This document shows, piece after piece, positions 6,678 to 12,587 of a DNA stretch of 12,587 bases (its first letter is position 1; every line of letters starts with the position of its first letter). The stretch spans positions 1-12,587 of the forward strand of contig JBHEPF010000075.1 in the NCBI GenBank assembly GCA_046260445.1. The letters are read 5' to 3'. This DNA is from F2B08 sp046260445. Lineage in GTDB: Bacteria; Actinomycetota; Actinomycetes; Actinomycetales; Dermatophilaceae. Under the pieces are notes generated by a model that did no database searches, was not told the origin of the DNA, and saw nothing but the letters and a program-made list of their open reading frames with translations. Both the position numbers and the translations under genes were made by a program.

Positions 6678-7682
6678 ATGCAGCTGAAGCAGCTCATCGT
6701 CATCGGCGCCGCATCGGCGGCCCTCCTCACCGGGTGCTCGGCGGGGAGCAGTGGGGACTCCGACAGCGCGATGCCCGGAGTCGCATACTCGGACGCGGGC
6801 GGTGAGATGTCGCCCGAGATGGCGGACGAGGCCGCCGCGCGGGCCGCCGACGGCGACGCCACCACGGCTCAGGACGTCGTTTCCGGGGACTACCTCGTGC
6901 GTGAGGCCTCCCTCGGCGTCAAGGTGGACTCCATCGAGGAAGCCGCGACCCGGGTCCGCCAGATCGCCGTCGAGGCCGGCGGATCCGTGACGCAGGAGCA
7001 GTTCGGCGACGGCTTCTACGGCCCCGAGGGCACCGACATCACCCGCTACGGGACGATGACGATCAGCGTCCCGAGCGAGGAGCTCGACGCGACGATGACC
7101 GAGCTCACCGCACTCGGCGAGGTGCGCACACGCTCCTCCAACTCCTATGACGTCCAGGATGAGTACGTCGACGTCGAGGCCCGGATCGCGACGCTCGATG
7201 CGAGCATCACGCGGATGCGCGCCCTCATGGACCGGACCGAGGACATCAAGCAGATCGTCGAGCTCGAGACGGCACTGAGCGCTCGCCAGGCCGACCTGGA
7301 CGCTCTCCAGGCCCGGCTCAACTCCCTTGACCAGCGCATCGCGACATCACCGATCACGATCATGCTCACCACGACGGACGAGCTCGGCGAACCCGAGGGC
7401 GGCATCATCGGTGCTCTCAAGGACGCCTGGAACGCCTTCACCACGTCGGCCGCGGTCCTCATCACCACCATCGGTGCGCTGTTGCCGTGGCTCGTCGTCG
7501 GCGGGCTCGCCGGCTGGGCGCTCATCACGCTCATCCGGCGGATCGGGCGAGGTCGCAGGGCGAGAGCGGCGAACCACGCCCAGCCGGTGCAGGACGAGCG
7601 GTCCCACGAGCCCACCAGCGCACCAGAGCCGGCGCCGGCGCCGTCAGCCCCGGGCTCGACACCGAAGGACCCGGGCGCCTGA
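6678..7682 (+). CDS. DUF4349 membrane lipoprotein
   Basis: A 334-residue envelope protein. A lipoprotein signal peptide ends in LLTGC, with the lipidated cysteine at Cys20. A Ser/Gly/acidic linker follows, then the DUF4349 domain from about residue 70 (DYLVREASLGVKV). A coiled-coil-like stretch lies at about 165-220. Near the C-terminus one transmembrane segment (about 257-287) is followed by the basic RRIGRGRRARAAN and a Pro/Ala/Ser-rich tail. Lipid anchor plus C-terminal helix would tether both ends at the membrane with the domain outside. DUF4349 has no established biochemical function. The start ATG has GAAAGG 8 nt upstream. It is the only plus-strand gene between hemE and cgoX, and it ends 12 bp short of the hemE stop. 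Confidence 0.88.
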   Translation: MQLKQLIVIGAASAALLTGCSAGSSGDSDSAMPGVAYSDAGGEMSPEMADEAAARAADGDATTAQDVVSGDYLVREASLGVKVDSIEEAATRVRQIAVEAGGSVTQEQFGDGFYGPEGTDITRYGTMTISVPSEELDATMTELTALGEVRTRSSNSYDVQDEYVDVEARIATLDASITRMRALMDRTEDIKQIVELETALSARQADLDALQARLNSLDQRIATSPITIMLTTTDELGEPEGGIIGALKDAWNAFTTSAAVLITTIGALLPWLVVGGLAGWALITLIRRIGRGRRARAANHAQPVQDERSHEPTSAPEPAPAPSAPGSTPKDPGA

Positions 7683-7694
7683 CCTCAGGTCGCG

Positions 7695-8771
7695 TCAGTC
7701 GCGGGCGCTCACCGCGTGCACGTGCTCGACGACCCGGGTGAGGACGTCCGGGTCGGTCGAGGGCAGCACGCCGTGGCCGAGGTTGAAGATGTGGCCACTG
7801 GCCCCGCGGCCGGCCTCGACGATCTCCTCGATCCGAGCCGCGAGCGGCTCCCATGGAGCGAAGAGAAGGGCCGGGTCGAGGTTGCCCTGCACCGCATACT
7901 CGGGCCCCAGCCGTTCGATGGCCTCGGTGAGGTCGACGCGGTAGTCGACCCCCACGACCTCGGCACCGGCGGACCCCATGATCGGGAGCAGCTCGCCGGT
8001 GCCGACGCCGAAGTGGATGCGCGGCACGTCGAGGTCGGCGACCGCCGCGAGCGCGACCTGCGAGTGCGGGAGCACGAAGCGCCGGTAGTCGGCCCGCTGA
8101 AGGGCCCCCACCCACGAGTCGAAGAGCTGCACGACCGAGGCACCGGCCTGCGCCTGGACCCGCAGGAACGCACCGGAGATCTGAGCGAGCCTGGCGCATA
8201 GTGCATTCCACAGCTCCGGGTCGCCGTGCATGAGGGCCTTGGTGCGCTCGTGGTTCTTCGACGGACCACCCTCGACGAGATAGGAGGCAAGGGTGAAGGG
8301 CGCGCCGGCGAACCCGATGAGCGGCCGCGGCCCGAGCTCGGCGACGAGCAGCCGCACCGCCTCGGAGATGTACGGGACGTGCTCCGGCGTCAGCTCCGGG
8401 ATGCGGTCCAGGTCGGCCCGGGAGCGCACCGGCTCGGCGATGACCGGCCCGACGCCCGGGACGATGTCGAGGTCGACCCCGACGGCCTTGAGTGGGACGA
8501 CGATGTCGGAGAAGAAGATCGCGGCGTCGACCCCGTGCCGGCGCACCGGCTGCAGGGTGATCTCCGCGACGAGGTCGGGCCGCATACAGGAGTCGAGCAT
8601 CGCGATGCCCTCACGGAGCTTCCGGTACTCCGGCAGCGACCGGCCCGCCTGACGCATGAACCACACCGGGGTGTGGGTCACGGGCTCCCGACGTGCTGCG
8701 CGCACGAGGACCGAGTCCGAGGGGTGGGCAGCAGGCGTCTGCGCGAGTGCTGATTCTGGGCTGGAGGTCAC
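7695..8771 (-). CDS. hemE: Uroporphyrinogen III decarboxylase HemE
   Basis: A 358-residue cytoplasmic enzyme that decarboxylates the four acetate side chains of uroporphyrinogen III to give coproporphyrinogen III, the substrate of CgoX. Family motifs are complete: PVWFMRQAGRSLPEYR (35-50, with Arg40 and Arg44), FFSDIVVPL (Asp89, equivalent to the catalytic Asp86 of the human enzyme), FDSWVGAL, IHFGVGTGELLP, and GHIFNLGHGVLP near the end. Length is typical (about 345-360). I chose the GTG at 8771. It keeps the normal N-terminal length and lies 6 nt after a TACGAT -10 box; the open frame continues to 9113 but would overlap the divergent DUF3000 gene. Convergent with the DUF4349 gene. Confidence 0.95.
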   Translation of the reverse strand: MTSSPESALAQTPAAHPSDSVLVRAARREPVTHTPVWFMRQAGRSLPEYRKLREGIAMLDSCMRPDLVAEITLQPVRRHGVDAAIFFSDIVVPLKAVGVDLDIVPGVGPVIAEPVRSRADLDRIPELTPEHVPYISEAVRLLVAELGPRPLIGFAGAPFTLASYLVEGGPSKNHERTKALMHGDPELWNALCARLAQISGAFLRVQAQAGASVVQLFDSWVGALQRADYRRFVLPHSQVALAAVADLDVPRIHFGVGTGELLPIMGSAGAEVVGVDYRVDLTEAIERLGPEYAVQGNLDPALLFAPWEPLAARIEEIVEAGRGASGHIFNLGHGVLPSTDPDVLTRVVEHVHAVSARD

Positions 8772-8777
8772 CTGATG

Positions 8778-8783
8778 ATCGTA
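8778..8783 (-). promoter_or_regulatory. -10 element of a leaderless hemE promoter
   Basis: TACGAT on the minus strand fits TANNNT and is followed by 6 nt (CATCAG) and the GTG start of hemE. No Shine-Dalgarno fits that GTG. The transcript would begin at or next to the start codon. Confidence 0.55.
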
Positions 8784-8813
8784 TGTGCGAGACGGCCTGC
8801 GCCCGTCGCGGCA

Positions 8814-8843
8814 CCGGGTGCACCGAGCGGCGGCGGCACCCGG
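8814..8843. promoter_or_regulatory. Inverted repeat in the hemE/DUF3000 divergent region
   Basis: Perfect 8-bp arms CCGGGTGC (8814-8821) and GCACCCGG (8836-8843) enclose 14 nt. The first arm is also half of a compact 11-bp palindrome, GCACC-G-GGTGC (8811-8821), so the same sequence can pair in two ways. It lies centrally in the 129-bp gap, upstream of both -10 boxes, which suits an operator acting on both genes. The gap is very GC-rich, so chance pairing is possible. Confidence 0.35.
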
Positions 8844-8888
8844 CGACACGGGCCTGCTCGCCTCCCACGAGAAGCGTCGTAGAGCACT

Positions 8889-8894
8889 TACCCT
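8889..8894 (+). promoter_or_regulatory. -10 element of a leaderless promoter for the DUF3000 gene
   Basis: TACCCT fits TANNNT and is followed by 6 nt (CGACCT) and the GTG at 8901. This supports the GTG over the ATG at 8916 as start codon. No -35 match is evident. Confidence 0.5.
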
Positions 8895-8900
8895 CGACCT

Positions 8901-9488
8901 GTGGCATCCCGCAGCATGACCGGCGCCGGCTCGGCGGAGTTCTCCGCTGCCCTCGCCGACCTGCGCGCGGCCGTGCTGCGCCCCGAGATCAAGCTCACCG
9001 AGGTCCCCGCGCCCTCCCGCATCGCTCCGTATGCGGTAGCCCTCACCGCGGATGTCCTCGAGACCGCCTCGGCTGACGAGGCGCTGGCGACCGGACGCTT
9101 CGTCCTCCTCCACGACCCGAGCGAGCCGGAGCCCTGGGGCGGAGCCTGGCGGGCCGTGACGTATGCGCGGGCCGAGATGGAGCCGGAGATGGCCACCGAC
9201 CCCGTGCTCGGGGACGTCGGCTGGTCATGGCTCGTCGATGCTCTGGACGGTCACGGCGTCGAGTACACAGCAGAGGCGGGAACGGTGACGCGCGTGGTGT
9301 CGGAGAGCTATGCCGGCCTGGCCGACCGGCCGGCCAGTGTCGAGATGGAGATCCGCGCTTCGTGGACCCCGATCGACCCGACGCGCATCGGGGCGCACCT
9401 TCAGGCCTGGGGGGATGTCCTGTGCGCGATCGGCGGGCTGCCTCCGCTGCCCGAGGGGGTCGTGGCGCTGCCGGGGCGCCGCCGGTGA
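8901..9488 (+). CDS. DUF3000 family protein
   Basis: A 195-residue cytoplasmic protein without signal peptide or membrane segment. It resembles the DUF3000 family of actinobacteria (as recalled, Rv2680 of M. tuberculosis, also next to an RNase D-like gene). Recognisable blocks are ALADLRAAVLRPEIKLTEVP (20-39), PSRIAPYAVALTADV and a C-terminal WGDVLCAIGGLPPLPEG. The family has no known function. The GTG at 8901 is supported by a -10 box 6 nt upstream; the ATG at 8916 would shorten it by five residues. Its stop overlaps a GTG start of the RNase D gene by 4 bp (GTGA), which indicates an operon and possible coupling, and hints at an RNA-related role, but this is only context. Confidence 0.85.
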   Translation: MASRSMTGAGSAEFSAALADLRAAVLRPEIKLTEVPAPSRIAPYAVALTADVLETASADEALATGRFVLLHDPSEPEPWGGAWRAVTYARAEMEPEMATDPVLGDVGWSWLVDALDGHGVEYTAEAGTVTRVVSESYAGLADRPASVEMEIRASWTPIDPTRIGAHLQAWGDVLCAIGGLPPLPEGVVALPGRRR

Positions 9489-9544
9489 AGAATGGCGGCG
9501 TGACCGAGGACGGCGTGACCGAGGACGGCGTGACCGAGCGCCCC
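9485..9544 (+). repeat. 15-bp in-frame tandem repeat carrying alternative GTG starts
   Basis: Two identical units GTGACCGAGGACGGC (9500-9514, 9515-9529) are followed by a third that matches for 9 bases (9530-9538) and preceded by a degenerate copy at 9485-9499 (10 of 15 matches). Each unit begins with a GTG in the RNase D frame. The perfect units also contain GAGGA, ending 4 nt before the next GTG. Confidence 0.85.
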
Positions 9545-10729
9545 CCGCTTCCGGTCCTGCACACTCCGGAGGACGGCGTCCCCCACGTCGTCACCGACGA
9601 GCACGAGCTCGACGAGGTCGCCGACGCGATCGCCCAGGGCGAGGGTCCGGTCGCGATCGACGCCGAACGGGCTTCCGGCTACCGCTACGGCCAACGGGCA
9701 TATCTCGTCCAGCTCAAGCGCGAGGGATCCGGGCTGTGGCTCATCGACCCCATCGCATGCCCCGACCTCACGCCGGTCGCCGACGCCATCGGGGACGCTG
9801 AGTGGATCCTGCACGCGGCGACCCAGGACCTCCCCTGCCTCGCCGACGTGGGGCTGCGGCCCCGACAGCTCTTCGACACCGAGCTCGCCGGTCGCCTCCT
9901 CGGTCTGCCGCGGGTCGGGCTCGCCGCAGTCCTCGAGCACTACCTCGGGATCAGTCTCGCCAAGGAGCATTCGGCCGTCGACTGGTCCACCCGCCCGCTG
10001 CCCGAGCCATGGCTGCGCTATGCCGCGCTCGATGTCGAGGTGCTCGGCGAGCTTCGCAACCTCATGGGCGCCGACCTGTGGGCCCAGGACAAGTCCGACT
10101 GGGCGCGCGAGGAGTTCGAAGCACTCCTGGGCTGGACCCCCCAGGCCCGGACCGAGCCGTGGCGGCGCACGTCAGGGGTGAACAAGATCCGCACGCGCCG
10201 CGGACTCGCGGTCGTTCGTGAGCTGTGGCAGGCGCGCGATGCGATCGCGTCCGAACGTGACATCAGTCCAGGGCGCCTCATGCCGGACCAGGTGCTCGTC
10301 GACATCGCTCTGGCCGGGCCGCACACGCCGTCCGACCTACCGCGGAACCGGGCCGTCGCGCGGTACCAGCGACAGTGGCTCGCCGCCGTGCGCCGCGCCC
10401 ACGACCTGCCCGAGAGCCGGCTGCCGGAGCGGTCGCTGCCCCATGACGGGCCACCACCTCCGAAGGCGTGGGCCGACAAGAACCCCGTTGCGGCGGCCCG
10501 GCTCGCTGCGGCCCGCGCTCAGCTGATGGCCTTCGGCGAGGAGCGGAGCATCCCCGTCGAGAATGTCTGCTCACCTGACCCGTTGCGACGGGTCGTGTGG
10601 TCCCCGCCGGCCGAGGCGACCGAGGACTCCTTCTCCTTGGCCCTCGCAGGCCTCGGCGTCCGCCCCTGGCAACGCGCCATCGTCGCGCCGATGTTGGCCC
10701 GGGCCTTCGAGGAGACCCCTCTCATCTGA
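9485..10729 (+). CDS. Ribonuclease D-like 3'-5' exonuclease with HRDC domain
   Basis: A 414-residue protein if started at the GTG at 9485. The DEDDy exonuclease domain spans about 40-200: motif I VAIDAERA (Asp59, Glu61), motif II HAATQDLPCL (Asp115) and motif III YAALD (Tyr179, Asp183). An HRDC-type helical domain follows (about 232-310, from NKIRTRRGLAVVRELW), then a further C-terminal region with a second HRDC-like character (about 315-414). RNase D enzymes trim 3' ends of tRNA and other small RNAs; the actinobacterial version is less studied. The start is ambiguous: in-frame GTGs at 9485, 9500, 9515 and 9530 lie in a 15-bp repeat, so the first residues read as VTEDG copies. 9485 is favoured by its GTGA overlap with DUF3000; starting at 9500 would drop five residues. 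Confidence 0.9.
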   Translation: MKNGGVTEDGVTEDGVTERPPLPVLHTPEDGVPHVVTDEHELDEVADAIAQGEGPVAIDAERASGYRYGQRAYLVQLKREGSGLWLIDPIACPDLTPVADAIGDAEWILHAATQDLPCLADVGLRPRQLFDTELAGRLLGLPRVGLAAVLEHYLGISLAKEHSAVDWSTRPLPEPWLRYAALDVEVLGELRNLMGADLWAQDKSDWAREEFEALLGWTPQARTEPWRRTSGVNKIRTRRGLAVVRELWQARDAIASERDISPGRLMPDQVLVDIALAGPHTPSDLPRNRAVARYQRQWLAAVRRAHDLPESRLPERSLPHDGPPPPKAWADKNPVAAARLAAARAQLMAFGEERSIPVENVCSPDPLRRVVWSPPAEATEDSFSLALAGLGVRPWQRAIVAPMLARAFEETPLI

Positions 10730-10749
10730 CGGTCGACGTGACCAGCGCC

Positions 10750-10764
10750 TCACCCGGAGGGTGA
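10750..10764 (+). terminator. Short hairpin after the RNase D gene
   Basis: Perfect 6-bp arms TCACCC and GGGTGA around a 3-nt loop (GGA), starting 20 bases after the RNase D stop. There is no U-tract downstream, so it is a weak terminator candidate or a transcript-end stabiliser. Confidence 0.3.
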
Positions 10765-10787
10765 TGCCTCGCCGCGGACTCCCTCGT

Positions 10788-10793
10788 TAGCAT
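10788..10793 (+). promoter_or_regulatory. Candidate -10 element for fadAB
   Basis: TAGCAT fits TANNNT and would start transcription near 10800, just before the dyad at 10802-10825, leaving a leader of about 55 nt with an AAGGGA ribosome site before the ATG at 10856. No clear -35 is visible. Confidence 0.35.
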
Positions 10794-10801
10794 GAGGAGA
10801 G

Positions 10802-10825
10802 GCCGCTAAGCGCTTGCTTAGTGGC
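10802..10825. promoter_or_regulatory. 24-bp near-palindromic operator candidate upstream of fadA
   Basis: Arms GCCGCTAAGC (10802-10811) and GCTTAGTGGC (10816-10825) are complementary in 9 of 10 positions around a GCTT centre. It begins about where transcription from the 10788 box would start and lies 31-54 nt upstream of the thiolase start codon. Size and placement fit a TetR-type repressor site, as is common for fatty-acid degradation genes, but the regulator is not in the window. No U-tract follows, which argues against a terminator. Confidence 0.55.
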
Positions 10826-10855
10826 GTTGTTCTCCGATCGAAGGGAAGTAGCGGT

Positions 10856-12085
10856 ATGCCGCGAACGGACAGTCAACGGACGGTCCAGAGTGTCGTGTTC
10901 GTCGACGGGGTGCGCACCCCGTTCGGCAAGGCCGGGGACAAGGGCATCTACGCCCAGACCCGCGCCGACGACCTGGTCATCAAGTGCATCACCGAGCTGC
11001 TCCGACGCAACCCCGACCTTCCCAAGGACCGCGTCGAGGAGGTGGCCATCGCCGCCACCACCCAGATCGGCGACCAGGGACTGACCATCGGTCGGATGGC
11101 CGCCCTCCTGGCGGGCCTGCCGAAGACGACCCCGGGCTACTCCGTCGACCGGATGTGTGCCGGCGCGATGACCGCAGTGACGAACACCGCCTCGGCCATC
11201 GCCTTCGGCGCCTACGACATCGCCATCGCCGCCGGCGTCGAGCACATGGGCCGTCACCCGATGGGCGAGGGCGTGGACCCCAACCCCCGGATCATCGCCG
11301 AGAAGATCGTCGATCCGTCCGCGCTGAGCATGGGCGCGACCGCGGAGAACCTGCACGACCGTTTCCCGCAGCTGACCAAGGAGCGCAGCGACGCCTTCGC
11401 CGTCGGCTCGCAGACCAAGCTGGCCCAGGCATACGAGGACGGCAGGATCCAGCCCGACCTCGTGCCTGTCGCGACCCGCCACGCCGAGCTCGGCTACGGC
11501 CTCGCGACCACGGACGAGCCGCCGCGTCCCGGCACGACCATGGAGAGCCTCGCAACGCTCAAGACCCCGTTCCGTGCCCACGGTCGGGTGACCGCGGGCA
11601 ACAGCGCGGGGCTCAACGACGGAGCGACCGCGTGCATCCTCGCCAGCGAGGAGTCCGCCACCGAGCTCGGCCTGACGGTCAAGATGCGGCTCGTCTCGTA
11701 CGCCTTCGTCGGCGTCGAGCCCGAGTTCATGGGCTTCGGCCCCGTCCCGGCCGCCGAGAAGGCACTGGCCAAGGCAGGCCTGTCGATCGAGGACATCGGG
11801 CTCTTCGAGCTCAACGAGGCCTTCGCCGTGCAAGTGGTCGCCTTCCTCGACCACTTCGGTATCCCCGATGACGACCCGAAGGTCAACCGCTACGGCGGAG
11901 CCATCGCCGTCGGCCACCCGCTCGCCTCCTCCGGCATCCGGCTGATGAACCAGCTCGCGCGCCAGTTCGAGGAGGACCCGTCGGTCCAGTACGGCATGAC
12001 GGCGATGTGCATCGGCCTCGGTATGGGCGCCGCCGTCATCTGGGAGAACCCGCACTACTCCTCCGACCACGCGAAGGACGCCTGA
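10856..12085 (+). CDS. fadA: Acetyl-CoA C-acyltransferase (3-ketoacyl-CoA thiolase)
   Basis: A 409-residue thiolase that cleaves 3-ketoacyl-CoA with CoA, the last step of each beta-oxidation turn. All catalytic elements are present: nucleophile Cys101 in VDRMCAGAM, the NSAGLNDGATA and NEAFAVQVV loops, His354 in GGAIAVGHPLASSG, and Cys385 in TAMCIGLGMG. Length is standard (about 390-430). Start at the ATG at 10856, with AAGGGA about 10 nt upstream; the longer frame to 10814 would begin inside the palindrome. fadB follows after 3 bp, and the two products are expected to form the trifunctional complex. A candidate operator just upstream suggests repression lifted by acyl-CoA (inference). Biosynthetic acetoacetyl-CoA thiolase is less likely, given the fadB partner. 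Confidence 0.95.
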   Translation: MPRTDSQRTVQSVVFVDGVRTPFGKAGDKGIYAQTRADDLVIKCITELLRRNPDLPKDRVEEVAIAATTQIGDQGLTIGRMAALLAGLPKTTPGYSVDRMCAGAMTAVTNTASAIAFGAYDIAIAAGVEHMGRHPMGEGVDPNPRIIAEKIVDPSALSMGATAENLHDRFPQLTKERSDAFAVGSQTKLAQAYEDGRIQPDLVPVATRHAELGYGLATTDEPPRPGTTMESLATLKTPFRAHGRVTAGNSAGLNDGATACILASEESATELGLTVKMRLVSYAFVGVEPEFMGFGPVPAAEKALAKAGLSIEDIGLFELNEAFAVQVVAFLDHFGIPDDDPKVNRYGGAIAVGHPLASSGIRLMNQLARQFEEDPSVQYGMTAMCIGLGMGAAVIWENPHYSSDHAKDA

Positions 12086-12088
12086 GCC

Positions 12089-12587
12089 ATGACCGCCACC
12101 GCAGCAGAGAAGACCACGACGAGCCGAGCCCCGGCCCACACCGAGGTCGTCACGCACGCCTTCGTCCGCGACCTCGTCCTCCCCGGGACCGGCTACGGGT
12201 CCGAGGCCAGGACGATGGCCCTCATCACGCTCGACAACGGCCATGACCACACCAAGCCGAACACCTTCGGGCCCGAGGGCATCGCCGAGCTCCAGGGCGT
12301 CGTCGACACCCTTCGGGCTCGGGCGCAGGCCGGCGAGATCCACGCCGTCGGCATCACCGGCAAGCCGTTCATCTTCGCCGTCGGGGCCGATCTCACCGGC
12401 GTCCCCTCCGTGACGCACCGCGACCAGGCGCTGCAGATCGCCAAGGCGGGGCATGCCGCATACGCCTCGATCATGGACCTCCCGGTCCCGACGTTCGCCT
12501 TCGTCAACGGTGCGGTGATGGGCGGTGGGCTCGAGATCGCCCTCGCCTGTGACTACCGGACCATCTCGGCCGGGGTACCGGCGGTGG
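12089..12587 (+). CDS. fadB: Multifunctional fatty-acid oxidation protein, enoyl-CoA hydratase part (5' fragment)
   Basis: The first 166 residues of a gene that runs off the right edge. They show an enoyl-CoA hydratase (crotonase) fold: LITLDNG near residues 45-51, oxyanion loop GKPFIFAVGADL (91-102) and NGAVMGGGLEIALACDYR (140-157). Glu149 is at the catalytic position equivalent to Glu119 of E. coli FadB. Directly following a thiolase, it is almost certainly the large subunit that also carries 3-hydroxyacyl-CoA dehydrogenase domains (full family length about 700), but those lie outside the window and are not seen. The ATG at 12089 is 3 bp after the fadA stop, so translation is probably coupled. 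A stand-alone hydratase remains possible. Confidence 0.88.
   Translation, partial: MTATAAEKTTTSRAPAHTEVVTHAFVRDLVLPGTGYGSEARTMALITLDNGHDHTKPNTFGPEGIAELQGVVDTLRARAQAGEIHAVGITGKPFIFAVGADLTGVPSVTHRDQALQIAKAGHAAYASIMDLPVPTFAFVNGAVMGGGLEIALACDYRTISAGVPAV

Noticed and set aside
8772..9113. Upstream extension of hemE to 9113
   Set aside because: It would overlap the divergent DUF3000 gene and add residues unlike any HemE; the GTG at 8771 gives the family's length and has a promoter box.
10802..10825. Reading the fadA-proximal dyad as a rho-independent terminator of the RNase D gene
   Set aside because: No U-rich tract follows and it lies over 70 bases after the stop, immediately before another gene's ribosome site; an operator fits better.
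10787..12454. Minus-strand open frame (555 codons) opposite fadA and fadB
   Set aside because: Antisense shadow across two genuine beta-oxidation genes; it crosses the gene boundary and has no recognisable domain.
1..12587. Search for mobile elements, CRISPR, toxin-antitoxin or defence genes
   Set aside because: No transposase, integrase, direct-repeat array, recognisable toxin-antitoxin pair or composition break was seen; gene order is typical conserved chromosome.

Overview
This is a GC-rich window with strong G/C bias at third codon positions, several GTG starts and leaderless-type promoters. The gene content and order point to a high-GC Gram-positive bacterium (Actinomycetota), probably within Micrococcales (Intrasporangiaceae or Dermacoccaceae-like). 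The family-level placement is a guess from general character. The core order RNase D - DUF3000 - hemE - hemY/cgoX - hemQ/chdC - msrB matches, from memory, the Rv2681-Rv2674 region of Mycobacterium tuberculosis, so most of this is conserved chromosomal backbone rather than an accessory island. I see no mobile element, CRISPR array, tRNA or rRNA.

Layout. Positions 1-58 hold the 3' tail of an unidentified plus-strand gene that runs convergently into the next one. Positions 42-3402 (minus) hold a two-gene unit: a DNA polymerase/primase-DNA ligase fusion (1207-3402), then a membrane-anchored alpha/beta hydrolase (42-1196) 10 bp downstream. A 34-bp divergent promoter region (3403-3436) separates it from a plus-strand pair, a PEBP/YbhB-like protein (3437-3967) and methionine-R-sulfoxide reductase msrB (3980-4411). 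Convergent to these, with 6 bp between the stop codons, is the minus-strand heme pair hemQ/chdC (4418-5137) and hemY/cgoX (5134-6543), which overlap by an ATGA. A plus-strand DUF4349 lipoprotein (6678-7682) sits between cgoX and minus-strand hemE (7695-8771). hemE diverges from a DUF3000 gene (8901-9488), which overlaps an RNase D-like exonuclease (9485-10729). A putative operator and promoter then precede a beta-oxidation operon: thiolase fadA (10856-12085) and the 5' part of fadB (12089 to the window end).

How the genes work together. HemE makes coproporphyrinogen III, CgoX oxidises it to coproporphyrin III and ChdC decarboxylates coproheme to heme b. These are steps of the coproporphyrin-dependent heme route; ferrochelatase is not in the window. 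The fadA-fadB pair encodes the trifunctional beta-oxidation complex, with thiolase as the smaller subunit. The polymerase-ligase fusion resembles the separate mycobacterial Prim-PolC and LigC proteins joined head to tail, and it lacks the phosphoesterase domain of LigD.

The points most worth a second look are: the Prim-PolC-LigC fusion; four start codons that each lie 6-7 nt after a TANNNT box (leaderless mRNAs), two of them back to back in 34 bp; an apparent excess of the hexamer GCATAC/GTATGC kept by rare synonymous codons; a 24-bp near-palindrome before fadA; and a 15-bp tandem repeat that multiplies GTG starts at the front of RNase D. No stretch longer than 300 bases lacks a gene. The three largest gaps (6544-6677, 8772-8900, 10730-10855) are described in the features.
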